A stretch of DNA of 64,000 bases, taken from Cupriavidus sp. P-10 (GTDB lineage Bacteria; Pseudomonadota; Gammaproteobacteria; Burkholderiales; Burkholderiaceae). Made by a program: the position numbers and the translations under genes. Below are positions 1 through 8,756 of the stretch, in pieces. The DNA lies in NCBI RefSeq assembly GCF_003402535.2, contig NZ_AP025172.1, positions 1,116,001 through 1,180,000 of the forward strand, written 5' to 3'. The notes beneath the pieces were generated by a model. It did no database searches. It had not been told where the DNA came from and saw nothing but the letters and a program-made list of their open reading frames with translations. Position 1 is the stretch's first letter, and every line of letters begins with the position of its first letter.

Positions 1-173
1 TCCACCGACATGGAATTGGCTTCCGAATTGGTGCCGAACACGGCCAGGCCCACGCCTTGCGCCACCAGCCAGCGGCAATGACGGACAAAGCGCTCGGTGT
101 CTGGCGAGTAGTCGGCGCCAAATGGCGTCACGACCGGCGAAAACACCCCGGTGGGGCGAGAAGAATCTGTCAT
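1..173 (-). CDS. DapA-family (dihydrodipicolinate synthase-like) aldolase/lyase, partial
   Basis: Only the N-terminal 57 codons are in the window; the gene runs off the left edge. The start ATG is at 171-173 on the minus strand. The translation begins MTDSSRPTGVFSPVVTPF and goes on to GLAVFGTNSEANSMSVE, the N-terminal strand and GTxSE-type loop of the DHDPS/N-acetylneuraminate lyase family. Members are TIM-barrel class I aldolases or dehydratases acting on 2-oxo acids. The substrate cannot be told from this fragment. It is divergent from the LysR gene at 331, which is its likely regulator. The family call is fairly secure; the function is open. Confidence 0.75.
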   Translation of the reverse strand, partial: MTDSSRPTGVFSPVVTPFGADYSPDTERFVRHCRWLVAQGVGLAVFGTNSEANSMSV

Positions 174-330
174 GGCGGTCTCCTGTGGATGTCGCGGGCC
201 TCGACGAGCCCCGTCGAAGCGTTGAGACGGATTCTAGAAACTGGCAGAATTTAGAAACAGCAGAAAACGGCAGCTTCAAACAACAAATTTTTTATCGTTT
301 GCTGCGCTTGTATCCAATCGGAGGAGCCTC

Positions 331-1215
331 GTGGACACACGATACCTGCAGAGTTTTGTCGCCGTAGTGGAGCACGGCTCGTTCGCCGAGGCAGCCAGGC
401 GCCTCGGGCTGACGCCGGCGGCGATTGCAGCCCGTGTCAAGGCGCTGGAAGAGTTCATCGATACGCCACTGGTAAAGCGCTCAGGCCGCACCGTGCTACC
501 TACGCAGAGCGGCTTACGCATTCTGAACAAGGCCAACGCCGTGGTGCGCGATGTGCGCGATCTCAGCGCCGTGGCACATGACGACAGCCTGCTGGGAGAG
601 CTTCGGCTCGGGGTGTCGAGTTCCGCCCTGACTGGCTTGCTGCCACCGATTCTGGAGCGGCTCTACGCTGCGCATCCGCACCTGAAGATCTTCGTAGAAC
701 CGGGCACATCCTCACACCTGTACCGGCGCATCGTGTCCGGCGACCTGGACGCCGGCATAATCGTGGCGCCGCAGTTCGCCATCCCTAAGGCATTCGCGTG
801 GCAAGTGCTGGCCGAGGAGCGCTTTATCGTGCTCGCGCCTGCAGCCATGGCGAATCGCGACCCCCACGACCTGCTGGCCAGCGAGCCATTCATCCGCTAT
901 GACCGCGGCATGTGGGGCGGCATGGTGGCCGATCGCTACCTCCATGAGCACAACATCGTGCCGCAGGAACGGCTGGAGATCGATGCGCTGAACGCCATCG
1001 CGACGATGGTGGACCGTGGCATCGGTGTCTCGCTGATACCCGACTGGACCCCGCCATGGCCTGAAGGACTGCGCGTGGCGCGCCTTCCGCTGCCGGGCCG
1101 CACGCCGATAAGACAGGTCGGGTTTCTGTGGTCGCCGCGCGGGTCGCATGCCGCGCTAGCGCAAGCGTTCCTGGCCTCGGTCGTGCCGCTCGGCGTCAAG
1201 AAAAAGCTCAGATAA
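331..1215 (+). CDS. LysR-family transcriptional regulator
   Basis: This 294-residue protein has the normal LysR length. An N-terminal winged helix-turn-helix (about residues 3-62, with FAEAARRLGLTPAAIAARVKALE) is followed by a periplasmic-binding-protein-like effector domain (about 90-290). The start is a GTG at 331 preceded by GGAGGA about 5 bases upstream; no better start lies downstream. It is divergent from the DapA-family gene whose start lies at 173, the standard layout of a LysR regulator and its target, so regulation of that gene by a 2-oxo-acid or sugar-acid effector is inferred. The 157-bp spacer is AT-rich compared with its surroundings, as expected for a shared promoter region. 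Confidence 0.88.
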   Translation: MDTRYLQSFVAVVEHGSFAEAARRLGLTPAAIAARVKALEEFIDTPLVKRSGRTVLPTQSGLRILNKANAVVRDVRDLSAVAHDDSLLGELRLGVSSSALTGLLPPILERLYAAHPHLKIFVEPGTSSHLYRRIVSGDLDAGIIVAPQFAIPKAFAWQVLAEERFIVLAPAAMANRDPHDLLASEPFIRYDRGMWGGMVADRYLHEHNIVPQERLEIDALNAIATMVDRGIGVSLIPDWTPPWPEGLRVARLPLPGRTPIRQVGFLWSPRGSHAALAQAFLASVVPLGVKKKLR

Positions 1216-1944
1216 CACCCATTCCACCAGCGCTCGTCTGCCATCTCCGATGGCCCGCTTCATCGACTCGTGCGACCACCTTGCCATCAGAAAGCGGGTA
1301 AGCTGCAGCCCCCACGTGCAGCACGACCGGGAAGGCCGGTTGAACGGTAAATTCCCATCCCACCTGATGACGTCCGCTGCCGCGAGCTTTCACGGTGCGG
1401 CCCACTCGGGCCAGTCCCCGTTGACGCAGCCCGAGTTTGCGCTTTGGAGCAAGGGGCAGCGGGAACTAGCGATCCCGGCAGATTATTTCTTCTTCCTGAA
1501 TTTTTTGGTGGCCCAATTGTTGCGAGCTATCCTTTCCAGGTTTTGTGCCCCCTTCAGGCGATTAGTGATTGCGTAACGTAGCGGTGGCACACATCCGCAC
1601 AGGACAAGGGGCGTGCAGAAATAAAGCCGGAGACGACACATATCGGGTGACCGCTCTACAAGCGTGGCATCCGCGCTGATCGCATGAAAGTTTCGTTCTT
1701 TACTACTTTTGGGCGTATGTGTCGTCCCCGGCCTGATCCCGGCATGACCTCATACACGGCTGTTTTCCCCAGGCATTACCCTAGATACGAATTCAGGCAC
1801 AGCGGTCGCACACTGGCAGCAGCCCTATTGCAGATGTTCGATAACACAATGCCCCAAGCAATGTAGCTGCGCTCCAATGCAAGTCAAGCTGACCGGCATG
1901 CCGGCCGCCACAGGCATCATCGGAGATCATGCCCATGCTCAATA
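1216..1944. other. Intergenic region without convincing gene
   Basis: Roughly 730 bases separate the LysR stop from the convergent XRE-cupin stop. Short open frames exist (for example 1250-1576 and 1684-1866), but none has a ribosome-binding site plus protein-like composition, and none resembles a family I know. The one structured item is the inverted-repeat pair at 1626-1642 and 1716-1732, listed separately. Confidence 0.5.
1626..1732. repeat. 107-bp segment bounded by 17-bp inverted repeats
   Basis: Positions 1626-1642 read GCCGGAGACGACACATA. The reverse complement of 1716-1732 is GCCGGGGACGACACATA, so the ends pair at 16 of 17 positions around a 73-base interior. The segment lacks a gene. 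It could be a very small transposon-like element, a bimolecular regulatory site or a long-armed hairpin. No flanking target duplication was established. Confidence 0.4.
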
Positions 1945-2541
1945 TCAAATCTTCTTTCGATCGCTAACCACTACGAGCGCTTGAGCCTGGACTTTGCCCA
2001 CCGAGCGCGATCTGTGAGGAATAGAGGCATTGAAGTAGAGCGAGTCGCCAGGACTCATACGCACAGTGCGACCTTCAAACAGCACCTCCATTTGCCCTGA
2101 TACGACGAAGATCAGCTCCTCTCCGGCGTGACTGGCCATCGGCTGGTCTTCGGCCAATGTGAACGGCGGTAGCATGATAAATGGCTGCATGGCCTTGTCC
2201 GGCCGCTCCGTCGCAATGGCTTCATAGGTATACCCATGTCGCTCGGTAGACGGACTGAACGGAATTCGGTCGCCGGCCTTCACGTGAAGGATCTCGTTGG
2301 CACGCGACGACCTGGAGATGAGCTGATCGACGGTCACCGACAACGCTTCAGCCAGCTTGAGCACGGTTCCGATGGTTGGCGACGACAATCCCCGCTCAAG
2401 CTTGGACAGATAGCTTTTCGTCAGCGACGCGCGCTGCGCCAACTCTTCAAGCGTCAAACCATTCAACTTGCGTAGTTCTGCCAGGCGCTCGGCAATGCCC
2501 GGCGCCGCAGGTTCCGCGCTCACTTCTTGCTTAATCGTCAT
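1945..2541 (-). CDS. XRE-family regulator with C-terminal cupin domain
   Basis: The 198-residue product has a helix-turn-helix_3 domain (about residues 16-72; LAQRASLTKSYLSKLERGLSSPT) and a C-terminal cupin_2 barrel (about 110-190; HAGEELIFVVSGQMEVLFEG). This is the architecture of PuuR-like small-molecule-sensing repressors. The open frame extends 46 codons further upstream, but that part is Cys- and His-rich, not family-like, and crosses the divergent promoter. I therefore use the ATG at 2539-2541, although its Shine-Dalgarno is poor. It is divergent from the Bug-aldolase pair, and the palindrome at 2635-2652 between them is the natural operator candidate. Confidence 0.88.
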   Translation of the reverse strand: MTIKQEVSAEPAAPGIAERLAELRKLNGLTLEELAQRASLTKSYLSKLERGLSSPTIGTVLKLAEALSVTVDQLISRSSRANEILHVKAGDRIPFSPSTERHGYTYEAIATERPDKAMQPFIMLPPFTLAEDQPMASHAGEELIFVVSGQMEVLFEGRTVRMSPGDSLYFNASIPHRSRSVGKVQAQALVVVSDRKKI

Positions 2542-2634
2542 CCTAGGACCGAAAGTTCCAAAGCGCCTGCACAGGCGCTTCCATAGTCCGTGATTGTACG
2601 GGGCGAACGTTTTCACGACAACGTAGTTGCACTT

Positions 2635-2652
2635 ATGACACTTTGGTGTCAT
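2635..2652. promoter_or_regulatory. Palindromic operator candidate between XRE-cupin gene and Bug gene
   Basis: The 18-mer ATGACACTTTGGTGTCAT has perfect 7-bp arms (ATGACAC and GTGTCAT) around a 4-base centre. It lies 94 bp upstream of the XRE-cupin start and 39 bp upstream of the GTG of the binding protein, where a single repressor could control both. The palindrome is seen directly; its assignment to this regulator is inference. Confidence 0.55.
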
Positions 2653-2690
2653 GCTAGACACACTTGTTTCCAATACCAAGGAGATTGCAA

Positions 2691-3683
2691 GTGAGTCCCA
2701 GCCGCCCCCGCTGTCGTGACCTGACTTCCGTGGTCACTCTTTCTGCTGCAGTGTTTTTGACCATCCCCCTTTCCGTTAACGCGGCAGAGTTTCCCGACAA
2801 GGCCATTACCCTGGTAGTACCGTTTGGCGCAGGAGGTATTACAGACCTCGTGGCCCGAGCCACGAGTAAAGCCCTTTCCGAACAACTCGGTCAATCCATC
2901 GTTGTGGAGAACCGTCCCGGCGCGGGCGGGAACATTGCAGCGGACTTTGTCCGGCGCGCAAGGCCGGACGGTTACACACTAATGTTCACCACAGTCGGCA
3001 TCCTGGCCGTCAATCCCCATACCGATGTCAAGGTCAACTTCGACAGCGCGAAGGACTTCACCTACATCTCCCTGGTGGGCTCAACACCGCATCTGGTCGT
3101 GGTAGGTGCGGATGTCCCGGCAAAGACCCTCCCCGATCTCATCAAGCTTGCCCAGCGCAAATCGGAATCCGTGAGCGTTGGAACCGCCGGCGTCGGCAGT
3201 TCGCCTTATCAAGGGATGCGCGTGCTTCAGGACGTGGCGAAACTCGAGTTTCTCCATGTGCCATTCAAGAGCGGCGCCGAGTCCGTCACCAATGTCGTAT
3301 CGGGACAGGTGAGCATGACCTTTGAGGCTACACCTCAAGTCATGCCGTTCGTGACCTCAGGCAAGCTTCGCGCTCTCGCCGTAGCGAATCCGCGCCGCCT
3401 ATCCACTGCACCACAGGTTCCTTCCACTGCCGAGCTGGGGTTCCCGACCCTGGTGTCTGGATCAGTGGCTGGATTGATCGGACCAGCGGGACTCGACCCT
3501 GCTATCGTGAAGAAGCTTAACGCCGCGGTAGGCGCCGTAACGGCAAACCCCAAATTCAAGGCGACGCTGGTCGCTCAAGGCACCGAGCCAATCGCCTCGA
3601 CACCCGAACAATTTCGAAAACTGATCGCAGAAGAGAATCAGAGATGGTCCGCGCTGCTCGGCGCGAGCGACAAGGCCAAATAA
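2691..3683 (+). CDS. Bug/TctC-family periplasmic solute-binding protein
   Basis: The 330-residue product has an N-terminal signal peptide (hydrophobic TSVVTLSAAVFLTIPLSV, then NAAEFP) and the TctC/Bug fold. Family signatures include ITLVVPFGAGGITDLVAR near the mature N-terminus, the VENRPGAGGNIAADFV segment and DGYTLMF. The family binds carboxylates such as tricarboxylates, nicotinate or aromatic acids in the periplasm. The GTG at 2691 is chosen because AAGGAG (2678-2683) lies 7 bases upstream; an earlier TTG at 2664 has no such site. No TctA/TctB membrane partner is nearby, as is usual for the many orphan Bug proteins of Burkholderiales. The aldolase follows after 51 bp, so the two probably share an operon. 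Confidence 0.9.
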   Translation: MSPSRPRCRDLTSVVTLSAAVFLTIPLSVNAAEFPDKAITLVVPFGAGGITDLVARATSKALSEQLGQSIVVENRPGAGGNIAADFVRRARPDGYTLMFTTVGILAVNPHTDVKVNFDSAKDFTYISLVGSTPHLVVVGADVPAKTLPDLIKLAQRKSESVSVGTAGVGSSPYQGMRVLQDVAKLEFLHVPFKSGAESVTNVVSGQVSMTFEATPQVMPFVTSGKLRALAVANPRRLSTAPQVPSTAELGFPTLVSGSVAGLIGPAGLDPAIVKKLNAAVGAVTANPKFKATLVAQGTEPIASTPEQFRKLIAEENQRWSALLGASDKAK

Positions 3684-3734
3684 AATCCGCCCCTCATTCA
3701 CCAAACTCTCCAGCGCATCCCAGAAGGACACACC

Positions 3735-4511
3735 ATGGCTGACACAATGCAACTAAGCAAGAGCGAGATCGTCGACGCTTCGCTCCAGAAGATGCAGACG
3801 AAACTCCGGGCTGACAAGATGCCCCTGCGCGCGGCCGTCGCGGAAACCTGCCGAATCCTGTTCGCGTTCGGACATGATTCCGGACTCGCGGGGCAGATCA
3901 CGGCGCGGGCCGAGGAGCCGGGCACGTACTACACGCAGCGCCTTGGTCTTGGTTTCGACGAAATCACTGCGGATAATCTGCTGCTCGTCAACCAAGATCT
4001 CGAAGTACTTTCCGGAAACGGAATGCCAAACCCTGCCAACCGCTTCCATTCTTGGCTCTATCGCGCGCGTCCGGACCTGAACTGCATCGTTCATTCCCAC
4101 GCGCCGCATGCCTCCGCGCTTGCCATGCTCGAGGTTCCGCTGACAATCTCCCATATGGACACCTGCGTCCTCTACGACCAGACGGCATTCCTCGAAAAAT
4201 GGCCCGGTATCCCAGTCGGCAATGAAGAGGGCGAAATCATCTCCACGTCGCTCGGCGACAAAAAGGCGATCCTGTTGTCGCACCACGGCCTTCTGGTTGC
4301 TGGTGCATCGGTGGAGGAAGCTTGCGTGCTGGGCGTGATGTTCGAACGCGCCGCGCGCCTGCAGCTCCTGGCGATGGCCGCAGGTGAGATTCAGCCGATT
4401 CCGCCGGAACTGGGTCGGGAGGCACAACGCTGGGTGAGCACGCAAAAGCGGTTCGAAGCGACGTTTGCCTACTATTCGCGCCGCGCCCGTCGCGAACTGC
4501 CGGCGGATTGA
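3735..4511 (+). CDS. Class II aldolase/adducin-family protein
   Basis: The 258-residue product matches the AraD/FucA-like zinc-dependent class II aldolase fold. The metal-binding histidines are visible in IVHSHAPHASALA (about 116-128) and LLSHHGLLVAGA (about 177-188). Relatives include fuculose-phosphate aldolase, ribulose-phosphate epimerase and OtnC-type 3-oxo-tetronate-4-phosphate decarboxylases, so the reaction cannot be fixed. It follows the Bug protein by 51 bp with a good Shine-Dalgarno (AGAAGGA), suggesting uptake and cleavage of one hydroxy acid under XRE-cupin control. The C4 sugar-acid operon at 54-64 kb lacks a decarboxylase of this fold, which makes this gene a distant candidate. 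Confidence 0.85.
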   Translation: MADTMQLSKSEIVDASLQKMQTKLRADKMPLRAAVAETCRILFAFGHDSGLAGQITARAEEPGTYYTQRLGLGFDEITADNLLLVNQDLEVLSGNGMPNPANRFHSWLYRARPDLNCIVHSHAPHASALAMLEVPLTISHMDTCVLYDQTAFLEKWPGIPVGNEEGEIISTSLGDKKAILLSHHGLLVAGASVEEACVLGVMFERAARLQLLAMAAGEIQPIPPELGREAQRWVSTQKRFEATFAYYSRRARRELPAD

Positions 4512-4588
4512 GTCGAGATACCCCGAGCTGCTACGTGAGCGCCGAGTGCGTGGCCACCGACCGAGTGGGCGGCCCCCATTAGGGGTGT

Positions 4589-5772
4589 TTGTGCTTTCCG
4601 TGCATGTATGGGACGCCCGCTCCCACGCCGCTCGAGCCTTTGCGCCTGCCGCAAGCACTGTCCGCGCCAACGGCACCAACCGCGCACCCCACCACCGACG
4701 CCCGAATCGCCGCGGGCGATGACCTCGCCGTCGTGACCCTAGCTGGCCCGCTATGCCGACAGCACCGCGACGCTGGCCACCTATCGCCGCGAGGTTGATC
4801 GGCTGATCCTGTAGACCGCGCCGGAATTGGGGAAGCCGCTGTCCTCACTGCACGAAGAAGACTCGCTCGCCTACGAGCGCTTCCGCGCCGCTCCGCAACC
4901 GGCCCGAGGAACAAAAAGCTCGCGCGCGCCCATCTGAACTGGCGCCCGTTTGCCAGGCAACTATCCCCCGGCAGCGTGCGCCAGGCGATGGTGGTCCTCA
5001 ACGCGCTGTTCGGCTGGTTGACGAAGCGGGCCACCTAGCCGGCAACCCGCTCGCCCTCGCCCGCCGCCGGTGCGCCCCTACCCAGGCGCGCATCATCCGT
5101 TATCTGAGCCACGAACTGTGGGAGACGGTCAGGAGACGGTCGCTGGGATGCCGACCGAGACCGCGCGGGAACGGCTGCATGCGGCACGCTGCCGCTGGGT
5201 GCTGACGGTGCACTATCTGGGCGGCTTGCGGGCGTCGGAGTTGACCGCGACCGCGATGGGCGCGCTCTTCTGCCGCCGCGATGCCCAGAGCATTGAGCGC
5301 TGGTGGCTGGAGGTGACCGGCAAGGGCAACAAGACCCGGCTGGTACCGGCGACAGACGAATTGATCGCCGAACTGGCGCTACCGCCGCGCCCACGAGTTG
5401 CCGCCTACCCCGCAGTTCGGGGAGGCGCGTCCACTGGTACTGCCGGTGATTGGGAGCGGCGAGAAAGCGCTGTCACGCGGCGCTTTGCACTTGATCCTCA
5501 AAGAAGTATTCGGCATGGCCGCGGCACGCCTGCGGGCGCGCGGGCCGGAATGGGAATCGCAAGCCGCGGTGCTGGCCAGTGCCTCGGCGCACTGGCTGCG
5601 CCACACCGCTGGCTCGCACATGACCGACCGACAGGTCGACCTGAGTCTTGTGCGCGACAACTTTGGGCATAGTTCGCAGTCGACGACGAGCGGTTACCTG
5701 CACAGCGAAGAGGCTGCGCGCCATGAAGCCACACAGGAGCGGCACCGGATTGGCTGGGGCACTAAGAAATAG
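4589..5772 (+). pseudogene. Degraded tyrosine site-specific recombinase (phage integrase family)
   Basis: Pieces of one integrase can be followed through changing frames. An N-terminal segment (to about 4740) is followed by a core-binding segment with ATLATYRREVDRLI that hits a stop at 4812-4814. Next come LSPGSVRQAMVVLNALFGWL with a stop near 5036, then LGGLRASEL and GKGNKTRLVPATDEL (about 5220-5380). After a frame change near 5395 the C-terminus reads HWLRHTAGSH and DNFGHSSQSTTSGYLHSE. The catalytic Arg, Lys, His-x-x-Arg, His and Tyr signatures all survive in pieces. At least two stops and two frameshifts make it inactive. It marks an old mobile-element insertion. Confidence 0.82.
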
Positions 5773-5773
5773 C

Positions 5774-6020
5774 TGGTCCACTGGTTATTTCATCATCGTG
5801 AAACTGCGATGCGGTCGTACATCGATCATCGCAGCCTTGACCTGATCGACGGCGGTCTCGGCATCCGTGCCAATGTAGTTCTGGGCCAAGCGCTGTCATG
5901 CGCCTTCCGCCCGTGATGACCATTGTGCCGTTGGTCAGCGCGTCGTCAACGTGCCCCGCAACCTTGTCGATCGCTTGTTCGTTGATCATCGGCCCGATCT
6001 GCGCATCCTGATAGTGAGGG
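5774..6020 (-). pseudogene. Aldehyde dehydrogenase remnant (internal fragment)
   Basis: On the minus strand from about 6018 the translation QDAQIGPMINEQAIDKVAGH, continuing to NGTMVITGGRR near 5893, matches the region before the catalytic centre end of NAD(P)-dependent aldehyde (succinate-semialdehyde type) dehydrogenases. The frame breaks there; the following piece down to 5774 (AQNYIGTDAETAVDQVKAAM) is not obviously the same family. No start and no catalytic Cys segment are present. The fragment lies next to the decayed integrase and belongs to the same eroded stretch. Confidence 0.6.
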
Positions 6021-6250
6021 AGAGAAGACCAGTGCTTCCCAACAGCGCCACATCCAGCGCTGACAGGGAAAATTCTCTGGGATCGTGTAATGCCAATGGA
6101 CGCCGTCAGTTGGCATTCGATCTGCGCCCAGATTCTTGACCAGCCGCAGGGTTGACATCATGGTAGATCGGGCGTGACTCAGTGGCCGCCGGCGCATTTT
6201 GGGATAGGATGGCGCTGGTAACCAGGCCCTGACACCGCAAGGAACTGCCG

Positions 6251-7150
6251 TTGCCCAAAGCCCTCCCCTCCAGCCCCTCTGGCGAGTTTCCCACCCTCGA
6301 GACATCGGATTTCGCGGGCAAGGGGTCATTCTATTTCGACCTCGTGCGGCTGCAGGACCGCGACGACATCCCGCGGGGCTTCCTGCACCGGCACAACTAC
6401 TACCACCTGCTCTGGATGACCCGGGCGAGCGGCACGCACATGCTCGACTTTGCGCATTTCGATGTGCGCGACCACTCGGTGTTTTTCCTCTCACCAGGGC
6501 AGGTCCATGCCTGGACGTCATCGGTCAAGCCGCACGGCTATGTACTGAATTTCAGCACCGACTTCTTCGCGCGGATGTTTCCGCGGGCCGAAGATGTCGC
6601 AAAATTCCCGTTCTACAACCCCACGCGCGGCAACAATGCGCTCTATCTTACGCAGGCCCAGCATGACGACATGCTGCCGCTGCTTCGCGAGATGGAGCGC
6701 GAGGCGCGCGACCGCCAGCCTGGCTTTACCGACGTGCTCCGGGCTTGCCTGCTGATCCTGCTCACGCGCCTGTGCCGCTTGTGCCCGGGCAACGAGCACG
6801 ACAGCGGCGTTGGACCGCAGCAGGCGCTCACGCGCCGTTTCACGATGCTGGTGGAAACGCACTACTTGCGCTTCGACACGATCGGCCAATACGCCGAGGC
6901 GCTCTGCGTGAGCGAGCGTCAGCTCAACGACGCGGTCAAGCGAACCGTGGCGCGCACGGCCAGCCAGGTGGTACAGGAACGCGTGGTGCTCGAAGCCAAG
7001 CGCTGGCTGAGCAACACTGAAACAGCCATCGCCGAGATCGCGTTCCGTCTCAATATCGAGGACCCGGCCTACTTCGCACGCTTCTTCAAGAAGCAAACCG
7101 GCCTCACGCCGGGCGACTTCCGCAGGAAGCATTGTCGTCCGCTGGAATGA
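6251..7150 (+). CDS. AraC-family transcriptional regulator
   Basis: The 299-residue product has an N-terminal cupin-like arm (about 40-130; HRHNYYHLLWMTRASGTHML and FLSPGQVHAWTSS) and a C-terminal double helix-turn-helix (about 200-298; LCVSERQLNDAVKRTVARTA, then IAFRLNIEDPAYFARFFKKQ). The latter is the classic AraC/XylS signature. The start is a TTG at 6251 with AAGGA about 8 bases upstream; the frame is closed further up and no ATG occurs before the sensing domain. It lies 240 bp upstream of the Bug-NIPSNAP pair on the same strand, so positive control of that pair by an aromatic or carboxylate ligand is inferred. Confidence 0.85.
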   Translation: MPKALPSSPSGEFPTLETSDFAGKGSFYFDLVRLQDRDDIPRGFLHRHNYYHLLWMTRASGTHMLDFAHFDVRDHSVFFLSPGQVHAWTSSVKPHGYVLNFSTDFFARMFPRAEDVAKFPFYNPTRGNNALYLTQAQHDDMLPLLREMEREARDRQPGFTDVLRACLLILLTRLCRLCPGNEHDSGVGPQQALTRRFTMLVETHYLRFDTIGQYAEALCVSERQLNDAVKRTVARTASQVVQERVVLEAKRWLSNTETAIAEIAFRLNIEDPAYFARFFKKQTGLTPGDFRRKHCRPLE

Positions 7151-7390
7151 CGCGCGAAAAAATCCAACACATCGTCTGATCCGTCCTAACGCAGCTGCCA
7201 CGTGGCTGGATAAAGTGTTCCTCATGGCGCAGCCGAACCCGGCGTCACCGTCACCCGGGCACGTTCTTATGTGTATGCGGGCACGAGCGGCGCGTGCGGG
7301 CACGGCATGACGCCATTGGCCCGACACCCGGCAGACGCGCAGGCCGCCGTCAGCGGGCCCATAAGAAGCCCAGGGGCACAGGAGACAGAC

Positions 7391-8365
7391 ATGTACAAAG
7401 CAATCATCCGGTTGCGGGGCCTTGCCGTGGCCACCGCATTGGCCGTCACTACCCTCAACGCGATGGCGGACTACCCGGATCATCCCTTGCGCATCATCGT
7501 GCCGTTCGCCGCCGGCGGCGCCACCGACGTGATCGCGCGCACCGTGGCGCAAGCCATGTCGACCCGGCTCGGCCAGTCGATATTGGTGGAAAACAAGGCC
7601 GGCGCAAACGGCAATATTGGCGCCGTCTCGGCCGCGCGCTCAGACCCCGACGGCTACACGCTGTTGATGGCCACGTCGAGCCACGCAATCAACGCCTCGC
7701 TTTACCAGAAGCTCAACTACAGTCTCACGCGCGATTTCGTGGGCCTGTCGAACCTAGCGTCGGTGCCGCTGCTGCTGGTGGTGAATCCCTCGGTGCCAGC
7801 CAATTCGGCTAGCGAGCTCGCCGCATACGCCAAGGCCAATGCCGGCCGCGTCAACTACGCATCGGGCGGCACCGGCACCGCGTCCCACTTGGCCGGCGAG
7901 CAGTTCAGCGCGCTAGCCGGAACGAAGATGACGCACGTCGCCTACAAGGGCGGGGCGCAGGCGCTCAATGACGTGATGGGCGCCCAAGTGCAGATCATGT
8001 TCGCCAACCTGCCCGAAGTCCTCGCCCAGGTGCAGAGCGGCAAGCTCAAGGCGCTGGCAGTCACTGGTACCAAGCGCCACGTCGCCCTGCCCGATGTGCC
8101 CGCTTTCGCGGAAACGCCGTTCCCGAGCATGACCGCGCGCTCGTGGTTCGGCCTGTTTGCGCCGGCCGGCACGCCAGCGGCCGCCATCGAGAAGCTCTCG
8201 CAGGCCATCGTCCAGAGCGTAGCCGACCCCTCCGTGAAGGAACGGCTGAAAGGGCTCGGCGCCGACCCGGTCGGCGACGATCAGGCCGCATTTCAGAAGT
8301 ACGTGAACCAGGAGGTGGCGCGCTGGGCCGTGCTTGTCAAACAGTCTGGCGCCACCGCCGATTGA
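7391..8365 (+). CDS. Bug/TctC-family periplasmic solute-binding protein
   Basis: The 324-residue product has a Sec signal peptide (MYKAIIRLRGLAVATALAV, cleavage near NAMA-DYPDHP). The Bug fold follows with IIVPFAAGGATDVIARTVA, VENKAGANGNIGA, DGYTLLMATSS and the NYASGGTGTASHLAGE ligand-loop region. The ATG at 7391 follows an AGGAGAC motif; frame extension upstream to 7271 is non-coding in appearance. The solute is unknown but probably a carboxylate. It is followed after 33 bp by a NIPSNAP gene and preceded by an AraC regulator, making a compact three-gene unit with no membrane permease. Confidence 0.9.
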   Translation: MYKAIIRLRGLAVATALAVTTLNAMADYPDHPLRIIVPFAAGGATDVIARTVAQAMSTRLGQSILVENKAGANGNIGAVSAARSDPDGYTLLMATSSHAINASLYQKLNYSLTRDFVGLSNLASVPLLLVVNPSVPANSASELAAYAKANAGRVNYASGGTGTASHLAGEQFSALAGTKMTHVAYKGGAQALNDVMGAQVQIMFANLPEVLAQVQSGKLKALAVTGTKRHVALPDVPAFAETPFPSMTARSWFGLFAPAGTPAAAIEKLSQAIVQSVADPSVKERLKGLGADPVGDDQAAFQKYVNQEVARWAVLVKQSGATAD

Positions 8366-8398
8366 CTCCACTCATCCGCCACCGCTCGAGGAAACCCC

Positions 8399-8716
8399 AT
8401 GCTGTTCGACGTTCGGACCTACACCTGCCGCCCCGGCACGATCAAAAGACACCTGGCGCTGTATGCCGAGCACGGCTACGCGATCCAGAGTCGCCACCTT
8501 GGCAAACCGTTGGCCTACATGCAAACCGAGACCGGCGATGTCAACAGCTACATGCACATTTGGGTCTATGACAGCGCAGCCGATCGCGAGGGCAAGCGCC
8601 AGGCGCTGCAGAAGGACCCGGCCTGGAGCGACTACCTAAAAATGAGCGCCGAGGCCGGCTACCTCACCAGCCAGGAGAACCGGCTGATGACGCCGGTATC
8701 GTTCTTCAAGCCATAG
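8399..8716 (+). CDS. NIPSNAP-family protein
   Basis: The 105-residue product is a single NIPSNAP ferredoxin-like alpha/beta-barrel domain: it opens MLFDVRTYTCRPGTIKRHLA, has the central HIWVYDSAADREGKRQAL and ends with NRLMTPVSFF, all typical of the family. These small dimeric proteins often accompany catabolic enzymes in proteobacteria but rarely have a known reaction. GAGGA lies about 8 bases upstream of the ATG. It directly follows the Bug gene and probably shares its transcript. A catalytic role cannot be proposed from sequence. Confidence 0.85.
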   Translation: MLFDVRTYTCRPGTIKRHLALYAEHGYAIQSRHLGKPLAYMQTETGDVNSYMHIWVYDSAADREGKRQALQKDPAWSDYLKMSAEAGYLTSQENRLMTPVSFFKP

Positions 8717-8732
8717 GCGGACCTGTCGTCGC

Positions 8733-8756
8733 GGCCCGGGCGTTCAGCGCCGGGCC
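8733..8756 (+). terminator. GC-rich hairpin after NIPSNAP gene, possible terminator
   Basis: The arms GGCCCGGGCG and CGCCGGGCC pair around the loop TTCAG with one bulged G, starting 17 bp after the NIPSNAP stop. There is no T-run afterwards, so intrinsic termination is only possible. Confidence 0.4.

Noticed and set aside
1250..1576. Plus-strand open frame of 108 codons
   Set aside because: It has no Shine-Dalgarno and no family, and lies in a gene-free stretch next to the inverted repeat.
5946..6521. Minus-strand open frame of 191 codons
   Set aside because: It overlaps the AraC gene and the aldehyde dehydrogenase remnant in a different frame, with Arg/Ser/Gly-rich shadow composition.
7271..7390. 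Upstream extension of the Bug gene at 7391
   Set aside because: It would put 40 residues before a good signal peptide; AGGAGAC precedes the ATG at 7391.
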